Shown: piece by piece, positions 10,675-20,900 of the stretch | How the letters are laid out: each line of letters starts with the position of its first letter | Numbering within the stretch: position 1 is the first letter of the stretch | NCBI GenBank assembly: GCA_002794775.1 | Contig: NBAY01000112.1 | Span: 25,313 to 89,312, forward strand | DNA from: Porodaedalea pini | Lineage: Eukaryota > Basidiomycota > Agaricomycetes > Hymenochaetales > Hymenochaetaceae | Direction: 5' to 3' | Length of the DNA stretch: 64,000 nt | Notes under the pieces: generated by a model | The model's input: the letters and a program-made list of their open reading frames with translations, nothing else | What the model was told of the DNA's origin: nothing | The model's database searches: none | Position numbers and translations under genes: made by a program

Positions 10675-11522
10675 AAAAACATGAATATATGCTTTCTCTG
10701 AACTTCTAAAAACCATGCTTTTCGATGTTTTGCAATTCACCCAGCTCCAACCACTGAGGCTGGAAACTTGTAAACTTACAGAAACATAGACATATCCATT
10801 CTGGATATGCTTAATATTTTATGTGCCATCAAAGTAGAAAGTGGGAACAGGATATACAAAACACTCAGATTCAGAAGATCTCATGAAACCACCTCCTTCT
10901 CTATTATGAAGTCAGTTCATGTCTGATTGGCTTGAAACCTTGCATACATACACAATGTATCACTTACTTCATGATAGAATAGGTGTCAGGCCTTTCAGGG
11001 TATATTGTACTTTTGTGTATGCTTCTGGAGGCCTGGTGCTGCATGTCAAGATTACTGTTGTATTTATGACTCCATAAAAAAACGCGTTGGACGCGTAGTT
11101 ATTGGCTATGATAGAGATGCATACATAATAAAACTATTCCATATTTTTTTGTATTTTTAAACGCGTCCGTAGAGTTTATTTGAGGCCAACAGCTGAGACT
11201 TTCGAGATTTCCGAAAGAATCGGAATGCTTTGATTGCTTGTTTGAGACGCGGCGATCGGCCAAATTAGGCAACACAACCAACGCGTCGTCGTTGTTCGTG
11301 TCGTTTCGTCTTCACCATCGACGACGAGCACGGCTGTCCCACCGGCCACACACTCAAGGTAAGCAAAAAAAATAATCATAAAAACTATTTGAATATACTA
11401 ATAATTACTTTTCATCATTTTTTTTGCTTGCCTGAAGGGACAGAACACGACGAGCTCCTCAAGACACCACCGGCCATGAAGTGTCGACATCGCTGACCTG
11501 GCGATGGGCCAGCAAAAGACGA

Positions 11523-12618
11523 TCAACATCGAAGGACCTTGATGATCGCGTTGTGCGGGTTAAGCTCAAGCGTCTTCTTCGACGCCATGTACGATGACAT
11601 TGACGAGTCGCGAAGCGCCTGCGCCTTCATGATGCGCTCCATATTTGCGGACCAGCCGAACTGGCCGGTGACGAGCACACATGGTGAGTCGGTGACGCGG
11701 TTCGAGATGACGACCTTCTCGACCTTATCGCCGAGCGCATCCTTGACGACCTTGCAGAGCTCCTCGAACTGCGAGGCCTCACTCTCGCGCTCCTTCTTCT
11801 CCTCTTCGGTCTCCTCGAGCTCCAGACCCTCCTTCGACACGCACACGAGCTTGTGACCGTCGAACTCCTTGAGCTGAGTGACGGCGTACTCGTCGATCGG
11901 GTCAACAAGCAGGAGTACCTCGAAGCCCTTCTTCTTGAGAGCCTCAAGGAAGGGAGAGTCCTTGACGGCATTGAGCGACTCGCCAGTGAGGTAGTAGATG
12001 GACTTCTGAATCTCAGGCATCCGCGTGATGTAGTCTGCGGTAAGCTGTCAGCAACCAAATAACGGAACAGGGCCGCCGCTTGAACACGTACCCTTTTTCA
12101 GCGAGACCTGCTCCTCGGTCGACTTTGTCGAGTAGAAGCGGAGGAACTCGGCGAGCTTGCTGCGGTTCCGCGCATCCTCGTGGATACCAAGCTTGAGGTT
12201 CTTGCCGAACGCCTCGTAGAACTTCTTGAAGTTGTCCTTGTCCTCCGAGATCTCCTGGATGAGGTCGAGGCACTTCTTCACGATGTTCTTGCGGATGACC
12301 TTGAGAATCTTGTTCTGCTGGAGCGTCTCACGCGAGATGTTGAGCGGGAGATCCTCAGAGTCGACGATACCCTTGACGAAGTTAAGGTACTCGGGGATGA
12401 GATCCTCGCAGTCGTCCATAATGAAGACGGGGCGGACGTAGAGCTTAATGTTGTTACGCTTCTTCTTGGACTCGAAGAGGTCGAACGGTGCGCTAAAAGA
12501 GACGTCAGAAACAGGTTCATAGCAAGGTCATCAAGGAGACTCACCGCTTCGGAATGTAGAGAATAGCCTTGAATTCGAGCTGACCTTCTACCGAGAAGTG
12601 CTTCATAGCGAGGTGGTC
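11523..12618 (-). pseudogene. HSP90: Hsp90 middle/C-terminal fragment with introns (right-arm copy)
   Basis: Inverted duplicate of 8418-9513 with the same two introns and the same truncations (no N-terminal ATPase domain, no MEEVD tail). It ends NPHNAIIK then a stop two residues after a short non-homologous tail. Apart from the Thr/Ala difference I see no amino-acid change relative to the left copy. Both copies remain open over the preserved exons, which suggests recent capture or recent homogenisation of the arms. Confidence 0.92.
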
Positions 12619-12640
12619 GTTACCGCATTTTCCACGGCAA

Positions 12641-12935
12641 GAAGATGTCCCAGGTGTCCCCAGCGACTTGCTCGGTGATGAGTTCAATGGCCACGTCTTC
12701 CGCGTCTCTGGCGGAAACGACGAGCAGGACTTCCCGATGAAGCAGGGTGTACTCATTCCTAACTGCTCGCCTTCTCCTTTCTGCTGGTCACTCTTGCTAC
12801 CGTCTCTGCCGCACTGGTGAGAAAGTGCAAGCCGGCCCGTGGCTGCATCATCGGTCGCAACGTCGCTGTCCTCTCTCTCGTCATTGTCAGGCAGGGAGGG
12901 ACTGGCGACATCTACCGAAACCGTCGAGCGGTTCA
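12641..12935 (+). pseudogene. RPS6: Ribosomal protein eS6 (RPS6) fragment, disrupted (right-arm copy)
   Basis: The plus strand encodes the N-terminal half of eS6, a 40S subunit protein: [24 protein letters not shown] and [11 protein letters not shown] in one frame. [12 protein letters not shown] follows in a second frame and ARGCIIG...LSLVIVRQG in a third, so at least two frameshifts break it. Compared with normal eS6 the C-terminal half with its phosphorylated tail is absent. A short VPSD insertion lies next to the usual VPGD. It directly abuts the Hsp90 fragment at about 12620-12640 in opposite orientation; the two genes have been fused by the element. Confidence 0.8.
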
Positions 12936-13210
12936 ACTTCCCTCGCCCTGTTCACCTGGGACGCATTCCTCACCTCTTCCTTCTGCCCCCGCCAATGTTC
13001 CACACGCCTCAACATCGACGTCAGCCGTTTTCTCATCTGCCTTTCTCACTGCGCACTTCGGCGAACGCGACGCAACCGTTGTGTCCGAGAAGGATCTCGT
13101 TCCAATCAAAACATTCGTAGCGACCTCTTCTCACGCATCAACTCCACCTGTCCTTTGACGCTCACAGGCGCTCGTCAACGCCCAGAGCCAGAGAGCCCGC
13201 CGCAGCGAAT

Positions 13211-14390
13211 ATGGCCACCGTCCACGCCCCGCGCCATCCCCACCCCCATCCGCATCAGCATTCGATATCATCATCGAGTGCCAGCTCGAACCACTCGCCC
13301 TTCCGGCGCGTTCACCGCGCGACGTACGCCCCGCCTCCACCTGCGAAATCGTCTTCTGCGTCCGCTGCTGCCGCAGCATCTACCTCGAGTTCTGTAAGCG
13401 TCCCCCCTCTTTCCCCCCGATCTCTGATACTTGAGTGATGAGCGGCTGTTGATCGGTGTCTTTTTCTCTATCGCGTTTTTTTTTCCTCCGACCGCGCCGA
13501 AAACGTTCGACAAAAAAACAGTCATCGGCAGTCCCGCGCGCACACCACTCGCACCACCCCGCGCCGGCAGTACCCCCACCGGCAGTCGCCACTTACTACG
13601 GGCACGAAGACACCAGCAAGCTCTGTGCGCGCTTCGTCAGCCATACCTTCAACTGCCCCGAGATCCTTCCTCCGTCGTCCTCCACCTCTTCCACATCGTC
13701 CTCGACCGCAGTCGTCTTGCGTGCCCCCCGCTACCGCAATGGCAGGATCAAGAGGGGCACCAGTGATACCGAATACGCTTGCGCACTTCGTCGCATACGC
13801 GTTGCATCGCACTCGCCTCGCCGTTCACGCACGAGACGTAGCGTCCTGCAGTCGGCGCTCTGCTACATCGGGGCGGTGCGGGGGAAGGTGACGGGTCGAG
13901 CCGGAGTTGGATAAGAGGGAAGGCGAGGTGTCTCTCTCGTCAAAGGCGAATACCTCTTCGGACACGTCCAACCCCTGCGGTCTTCTGACAGAGCTGACGT
14001 CAATGGACCCCTCCGACAGATCGCGCGTGCCGACAGTCTACCAGATGGACGCTTCGCTTCCATCCACTCAGCAGATGCAGACTCAAAGGCAGTCTAACGA
14101 CAAGCGTCGTAAGATCCTTGCAAAACCGCTCACACCGCTGTCACTCTGTCATTGCCGCTTCTTCGCCCGCGGCGCACTTTCGTCGCCGCACTCACTCTCG
14201 TATCGAAATCGTTACAGGATCGATGCTATTCGAATCAAACATGGGCGAATCTCTCCGGTCCCATCACATGTGGTTGGACGCCGCGAACGCGCACTGGGCG
14301 ATGCCCTAGGACCGCGTCTCTGGGTCGGCAAGAGTACTACGCCGCCGCAGGAAGAGCAGTCACGCGGCATGCAACACATGAAAAGCTAGG
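13211..14390 (+). pseudogene. Pho80/PCL-type cyclin fragment, disrupted (right-arm copy)
   Basis: Exon 1 (13211 to about 13395) starts at ATG and encodes a His-rich then Ser/Ala/Pro-rich leader. It ends at a GTAAGC donor, and the likely acceptor lies near 13530. Downstream are segments I recall from fungal PCL/Pho80-type cyclins, which activate Pho85-like kinases: TYYGHEDTSKLCARFV, TLAHFVAYALHRTRL, LQSALCYIGAVRGKV, then RRTFVAALTLVSKSLQDRCY and RERALGDALG. These lie in at least two frames with intervening stops, so the gene is dead. The preserved intron again indicates DNA-level capture. The family call rests on remembered motifs only. Confidence 0.6.
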
Positions 14391-14599
14391 GTGCGAGCGC
14401 ATTTGGATCGTCTCCGGTTTCTGCGGTGCACAACGCGATGCACTTCCCGAGTCCACCCTTGTCAGATGCAGGCGCAAGCCCGGAGTTTGGTCATGTGAGG
14501 ACGAAGGCAGGCATGGCAAACAGGGCACTTAGATGTGCTGCGACGCTGCCAGATGATGCGGCCGTGCATCTATCCCAGAGCGTCACATCGACATCACCA

Positions 14600-15760
14600 T
14601 CACCATGCAGAAGAACCAGGTCCAGACTGTGAGGAAGACGCGCTACTTTCGCTCTAGCTGCGTCTCATTGAGCCGGCTTTCAAGTGGGAAGTGCTGCCTA
14701 ACCTTATTGCGCACGACCCTTACTTCAGCGGCTGGAACCAGACGATCTTTGGCAATGCCTCTGATTGGAAGGCCATGGACCCTGTCCCGTATTTCATGGA
14801 TGGCGCCAGTGGTATCCTTGATGCCTGCCGTCAAGTCAAAGAGTGCATAAGGCCTTTGCGTATGTCTACCGCATGACGAACGATTCATTGTGAGTTGACT
14901 GTACCTGGCTAGAGCTCCAGGTTTGGCTCATTATATAATTTGCATCCTCATACATGCTGATATGTTATACTTGCAGAATGCTGCTGGCAATGGCTCGACC
15001 TCATGGGATCCCGCTGTTGACAGGTGGAGTCCTGCTCATTTTCTTGACACTGCTGAAATGTCCGCTGCTTTTGGTATTGCTTATAACTAGCTTTACGACA
15101 TGTGGGCTGATGACAAGAAGGAGATGATCCGGTCCACTTTGAACCAGTATGGTCTGTCCCTTGGCATTGCTGCTCTGGCGCAGGGCACGAATGGCTGGTG
15201 GTCAGATGCCGATATTAAGGGTAACTGGAACTGTGTTTGCAATGGCGGTCTCACTTTGGCATCTCTCACCATCCTTGGTGATGACATGACTGGAAACATG
15301 GTGCAGCTTCTTCCTCTTACTGTTGCAAATGCGAAGGAGAACTGCTTTGCTGTCTCAGATGATGGTTTGTGGGCGGAGACAGCAAACTAAAAAACTATTG
15401 GTACTTCGGAATGACTGGCTAGTCTGAGATGACCTCTTTGCTTGTGTCGGCAACTGGTTCGGAGTTCGGCATGTTCAGTAACAACCCAAACTTGAACCTC
15501 AGTGGTTTTTTGCACATGTACATTCAGGGTGCTACTTTGCTTTTCAACTACAGTGACCATGGCCCCAACAAGTACACTGCTACCATGAACTCACTCATTT
15601 TCCTGGTGGATCAGTTCAACTCCCCAAGCTATGCTCTGTACCAACATGATCAGTATGATGCTGCTGACCCTTGGAGCATGTTCTAGTATGGTCATTGTAG
15701 CTCACCAACATGCAGTGCTCAGTGCACAGCAAACATTACTTTCTTTTGCTTTCACATCAA
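14600..15760 (+). pseudogene. Heparinase II/III-like protein, N-terminal fragment, disrupted (right-arm copy)
   Basis: Plus-strand segments read EPAFKWEVLPNLI, DPYFSGWNQTIFGN, then (after a +1 shift near 14845) AFAYVYRMTNDS. A GTGAGT...TTGCAG intron comes next, followed by NGSTSWDPAVDRWSPAHFLD and GNWNCVCNGGLTLASL. This order fits the N-terminal alpha-helical part of basidiomycete heparinase II/III-family proteins. Lesions include a TAG at 15088-15090 where Trp is expected, an extra ~8 bases near 15390 that shift the frame, a stop in GMTG*SEM near 15420, and another TAG at 15684-15686 where Trp is expected after DPWSMF. The catalytic C-terminal part is absent; the sequence becomes repeat DNA after about 15760. 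Assignment is from memory. Confidence 0.6.
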
Positions 15761-15980
15761 ACAACATTGTCATCTGACCTGCAGTGGCTTGCAGTGTGTT
15801 GATTGGTCTTCAGAGCAAGGCAGCTAAGATTCAGAGCCTAGAATAAAATGATTGAGAAATTCTCCATAGAATATTCAAGACTTCTATTCTAGACCCATTT
15901 GATTTTCATGACATAACAGTTTTTACTTCTCAGAAAAAGAAAAAAAAATCTTAGGCAGGAATTAAAAAAGATAATAAGTA

Positions 15981-16405
15981 GCTAGGCACACCCAACTGGG
16001 TATTCCCAAATAGTTGGGAGTGCCCAACTGGGCGTACCCAGATGGTTGGGAGTGCCCAACTGGGCATACCCAAATAATTGGGAGTGCCCAACTGGGCATA
16101 CCCAGATGGTTGGGAGTGCCCAACTGGGCATACCCAAATAATTAGGGAGTGCCCAACTGGGCATACCCAAATAATTGGGAGTGCCCAACTGGGCATACCC
16201 AAGATGAATTAGGGAGTGCCCAACTGGGCGTACCCAAATAATTGGGAGTGCCCAACTGGGCATACCCAAGATAAGTTAGGGAGTGCCCAACTGGGCGTAC
16301 CCAAATAATTGGGAGTGCCCAACTGGGCATACCCAGATGGTTGGGAGTGCCCAACTGGGTGTGCCCAAATAATTAGGAGAGCCCAACTGGGCATACCCAA
16401 TGTAT
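15981..16405. repeat. 32-bp tandem satellite, right arm
   Basis: Inverted counterpart of 4641-5056, with about 13 units. Unlike the rest of the arm it is not a base-for-base copy: some units carry extra bases (AGATGAATTAGGG, AGATAAGTTAGGG) absent on the left. The total is about 7 bp longer. This is the fastest-changing part of the palindrome. Confidence 0.92.
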
Positions 16406-16409
16406 CTGG

Positions 16410-17500
16410 GAATACCTAGCTAGACACTCTCAAATGTTTTAGGCACATCCAACTGGACACTTCCAAATCTTTGTATATACCTAAGACATCTAGGCTCTCT
16501 CAGTCAGGCTCTCCTTTTCATCTCAGTAGTATCTAATCTTATTTCTCTTTGCAGTAATAAATTGATCCTATATAGAAGGCACCTAGATAGTGCCAACACT
16601 TGAGCCCACAAGACAGACAGGACAAAACAATATTTGTTGCTGTCAGAGAGACTGAGGCAACAAAGGCATCAGAAAAGATTATATAATATGAACTATACAG
16701 TACCAGTCTGAAAGGAATCTGTTGAGAATTACTCTCAGAATGTGTAAATCTTTGGTATATGTCTGCCAAAGGATCACTTGGCTCAGTGCAAGTGCATATG
16801 AGCTTTGAATGAGTTCATATTAGCTTTGGATGGGTTGGGGAGTGAAGGGAATATGAAAAGAATATAAATAGAATATAATGTGCTATGCTCTAAATGTCCA
16901 GAGGCTACACTGCCACCAAGTTTCAGGCTCAGACTCAGTGCAGTCATGGTATGGCTGTATGGTGGCCTTCTGGAGTTTGTGCATCTTAGAATATCAGCAG
17001 CTCAGTACCTCAGAGTCATGACATGATGTCCAGCCAGTTGATGTTAAGTTAGATGTGGTAAAAATGCTCTGGCAGGCTTACAGAAGCTGCTCAATTTGAG
17101 AATGAATGTAGAGCTCAAGAATCAACCATGAGGTTCTAGCTTGATTGTTATGACCTAAGAGAGAAGAAAAGTCTAGCAATAGAATTGAGATTTGAACTTT
17201 GAAGTAGAATGAAGTCCCAAATTAAATAAATAAAATTTGAGCTTGATTGAGGTCAAGATACATTCAAAACTGAGCTCAAAGCTTAATCAAACAACTTGCT
17301 ATTTGCACTTGACAATGGGTAGTCTGCAATAGCAAGCTCAGATGTCAATATAATTGACTTTCATTCTTTATAATGTCTACAAGCTATATACAGAACTTAA
17401 AATAGCAGATGCACATTCAGCATGTAACCTATATTTATATATGCATCTATGAAGCCATTAGAAGTATACAGCTGAAGAAGAAAATAAAAAAATAAAAGGG
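16410..17500. repeat. AT-rich, CpG-poor repeat block, right arm
   Basis: Mirror of 3540-4640. Positions about 16720-17050 align by eye with 61060-61400 on the same strand: both start at a GAGAATTACTCTCAGAAT motif and continue for over 300 bp at moderate identity. No coding is seen. Confidence 0.75.
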
Positions 17501-17512
17501 GAGGGAGGGATG

Positions 17513-17785
17513 ATTTTCTGGGTGTGCCCAAAAGTCCCCCAGACAGTCAGTGACAGTGACATATCTGGGTACTCCCAGGGCATACCCACCTGGGTACACC
17601 CAAAAAATTGGGCATGCCCATATGGGCACACCCAGAAAATTGGGCATGCCCACCTAGGAACATTGGGGAGGCCCAGTTGGGAGTGCCCTAGAAGCTGGGT
17701 AGGCCCAATTTTCCCACAGTAATAACAATTGGGTATACCCAGCTCACACCCACTGGGCACACCCAGGAAATTGGGCACGCCCAAA
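17513..17785. repeat. Degenerate CCCA/TGGG-rich block, right arm
   Basis: Mirror of 3258-3530, with the same irregular TGGGC...GCCCA motifs and one visible coding-frame difference from the left copy. It lies 170-450 bp upstream of the VPS10 start codon. Confidence 0.8.
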
Positions 17786-17792
17786 CCTGACC

Positions 17793-17835
17793 CCTAATAG
17801 GCTAATTATCTGTGTGTAAGAATTAGCCTAATAGG
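17793..17835. repeat. 15-bp perfect hairpin at outer end of right arm
   Basis: Mirror of 3208-3250: two 15-bp complementary arms at 17793-17807 and 17821-17835 with a 13-nt loop. It is 124 bp upstream of the VPS10 ATG. Confidence 0.9.
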
Positions 17836-17958
17836 TCTACTTTTAGGGGTAGCCTGAAGTGCTTGCTGAGCTCGTGGCAAGCGGCGTGCCAGTGCTGCGC
17901 ACGCCTCAAGTGACAAGAACGCCCTTGCTGCGTGTCGACAACGCGAACAGCAACCACC

Positions 17959-20900
17959 ATGGCTCTCAGGAGTCACATAACGGGAATAGTTCTCCTGCTA
18001 GGAGCGGCTCTCCTCTGCTTAATCTCTGCTGTTGAGGCACAGAGAGAACCGGAGGTCGCGTATACTACATTCCGCAACTTTCCCGGCCGGCTCTTTTTTT
18101 TCGACGATGCACCGGTACGCGCATGGCACACACTAAAGCATGATTCTCTCTGATGGTCCTGTAGACTGCAATTTACTTTGACTCGACGGAGGGCGTCGTG
18201 TACGTATCGCAGGACGAAGGAAAGACATGGGAGATGGCAGACATCCCAAAAGGCGAAGCAATGCAGGTTATCGAACATCCTTTCGACAACCACTTTGTGC
18301 GTAGCCCTTACGTTTCTTTCCAAGCTCTACTGACTCCTAGCAGGCTTTCGTTCTGACAAAGAATACGAAGCATTACCGAACGTCAGACCGAGGCAAAACG
18401 TGGCATTCCTTCGAGATGCCTGTAGCACCATCCTACGTCCCCTTCCCGCTCTCCTTCCACTCGGATCCAAGCAGTTATGGATACATACTCTACCAGGGTA
18501 CCAGATGTGTTAGGTCCACTTTTGGATGGGGCTCTGTCTGCCATGACGAGACGTACTACACCAAAGACGCGTTTTCTTCAGCTCCAGAGCTTCTGTTATC
18601 GGAGTCCTCGCGTTGTCAGTTTGCGCATTCGTCAAAGGATTTCAAACACGATGCACATCATGACCTTATATACTGTGTTGCATTTGACACGACCACCAAC
18701 ACTGGCTCGCACGCGCTCTCATCATCACGCCTCTTTGCGTCCTCGGATTTTTTTAATGAGGACCAACGGACAATCGACTTAGGCATCGGCAAGAATGCTC
18801 GTGGTGTCCTTGCTTTTGCAATCGTCTCCAAGTTTGCCGTGGTGGCGCTGAAGGACCTCGGAGGCACAGGTGACATGCTACTCTATGTTAGTTTTGACGC
18901 GCAGAATTGGGCGCGTGCCCAATTCCCCCACCAGTCAAGCGCACAGCTGCGTGAGAATGCATACACTATCGTTGAGGGAACGACACACTCCCTTGGTGTC
19001 GATGTTCTGCTGCATGCTCAGGCTACGATTGGCACACTTTTCGTCAGCAACTCCAATGGCACGTTCTTCGTCGAGAGTCTGCGCGATACGAATCGGAACG
19101 ACCTTGGCTTCGTTGACTTCGAAAATATATACGGTGTCGAAGGTGTGGGGCTTGCAAACGTTGTCGGAAATGCTCAGGACGTCGAGGGCCGCGGTGTACC
19201 AAAGCAGCTTCAGAGCCGCATTACTTTCGACGATGGCTCTACCTGGAACCGTCTCACTCCACCTGATCGCGACACTTCTGGCTCAAGCATTGGTTGCGAC
19301 CCCAGAGACGAAGATGCGTGCTCCTTACATCTGCATAGCGTCACAGCCCCACACAATTTCGGACGCATTTTCAGCTCTCCTGCACCGGGACTCGTGCTCG
19401 CGGTCGGCTCTGTCGGGCCATACCTGAAGCCATACGAGGAATGTGATACATTCTTAAGCACAGATGCTGGGCTGAGCTGGACGATGGTCTCACACGAGGC
19501 GCATAAGTACGAGTTCGGTGATCAGGGTAGCGTGATGGTGCTTGTAAACGACGAGGAGGGCGTAAACGAAGTTCGCTACTCGAGTGATCTCGGGCGCTCA
19601 TGGAAGACTCTCACTCTTGAGCACCGCATGCGAGCGCGCGCGCTGACAACTGTGCCAGACTCGACCTCGCAGAAGTTTATGCTCGTAGGGCAACTTGCGC
19701 GCAAGGATCAGACGGGCGATGGCCGCTTTGTCGTTGTCTTCCTCGACTTCGCGCCGACACGTTCCCGCCAGTGCGGCGACAGCGACTTCCAGAAATGGTA
19801 TGCACGTGGTGGCAGCGACAACGAGTGTATTATGGGGCACAAGCAGTGGTATCGCCGCCGCCGGCCTGATGTGGACTGCTATGTCGGCCACAAGTTCGAC
19901 GACCCAGTCGAGCATGAGGAAAACTGTCCGTGCACGGATGCGGACTACGAGTGCGACTATAATTTCATCCGCAACGGTGACGCATGCGTACCTGCAGGCC
20001 CGGAGCCTATCCCAGCGGGCACCTGCCGCGATCTCTCGGGCACCTACATGGGATCGTCGGGCTATCGCCTCATCCCGGGAAATACGTGTGATCAGAGTCG
20101 CGGAGCCATCAAAGATGCACCTATTGAAAAGGACTGTTCCTTGGCGGAGCCGGAAGAGGGTGAAGTTACTCATCAGACATTCGAGTTTGCGTCGGAGATC
20201 GTACAATACTCTTACTTCAAGGAGTCTACCGTGAGTTTGTCTAACTACATACAGTCACTGAACCTGCTAACGTCAATACAGACTATCCTTGTGCGTTTGC
20301 GTGATGGTACTGTCTGGCAATCCAGCAACGAGGGTTATTCGTGGAACCATCTATTCCCCAACGAGCGCTTTGTCGTCTTCTACCTTCACAACTACTCGCA
20401 CGACCGCGCATATCTCATCACGGCATCACAGACTTTCTACTACACTACCGATGCCGGTCGCAGCTGGAATCGACTAACTGCGCCTCTCGTGCCCAATACG
20501 TTTGGCGCAGTCATCATGCACTTCCACCCAAACTCAGAATATATTATTTGGACAGGCAATGCAGGCTGCGAGGGCAGTTCAGAGCAATGCCATGCAGAGG
20601 CGCATTATTCTTTGGATAATGGACGCACCTGGCACATGATCGAGTCCTATGTGCGGAATTGCGCGTGGGCACGCGACGCGGAACTGCTTATCGACAGTAC
20701 CCAAGTAATCTGCGAATCATACAAAGACAAGAAGGGCAACCAACGGCTGTTCAACGTGAATGTGAACCCGCTGCAGCTAGTCGGCGGAACGCAGTTTTTC
20801 CAGAAGAAGAAAGTCTTATTTGACCGCGTTGTCGGATTTGCCAAGTTCTCAGAATTTCTTATTGTTGCAGAGGTGAGCAGTCTCTTTCTATCCGACGCGC

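Larger units (their letters stand above)
10675..17862 (-). repeat. Right arm of giant palindrome (7,188 bp)
   Basis: Reverse complement of 3181-10361. A handful of substitutions distinguish it (for example Thr/Ala in the Hsp90 fragment, Val/Ala in the cyclin leader, Lys/Glu and Ile/Thr in the AT-rich block) along with a different pattern of variant units in the 32-bp satellite. The arm ends at 17862, less than 100 bp upstream of the VPS10 start codon, so the gene promoter must lie inside or against the repeat. Confidence 0.97.

Noticed and set aside
3181..17862. Palindrome as two divergent working Hsp90 genes
   Set aside because: Both copies lack the N-terminal ATPase domain and the MEEVD C-terminus, so neither can encode a functional chaperone.
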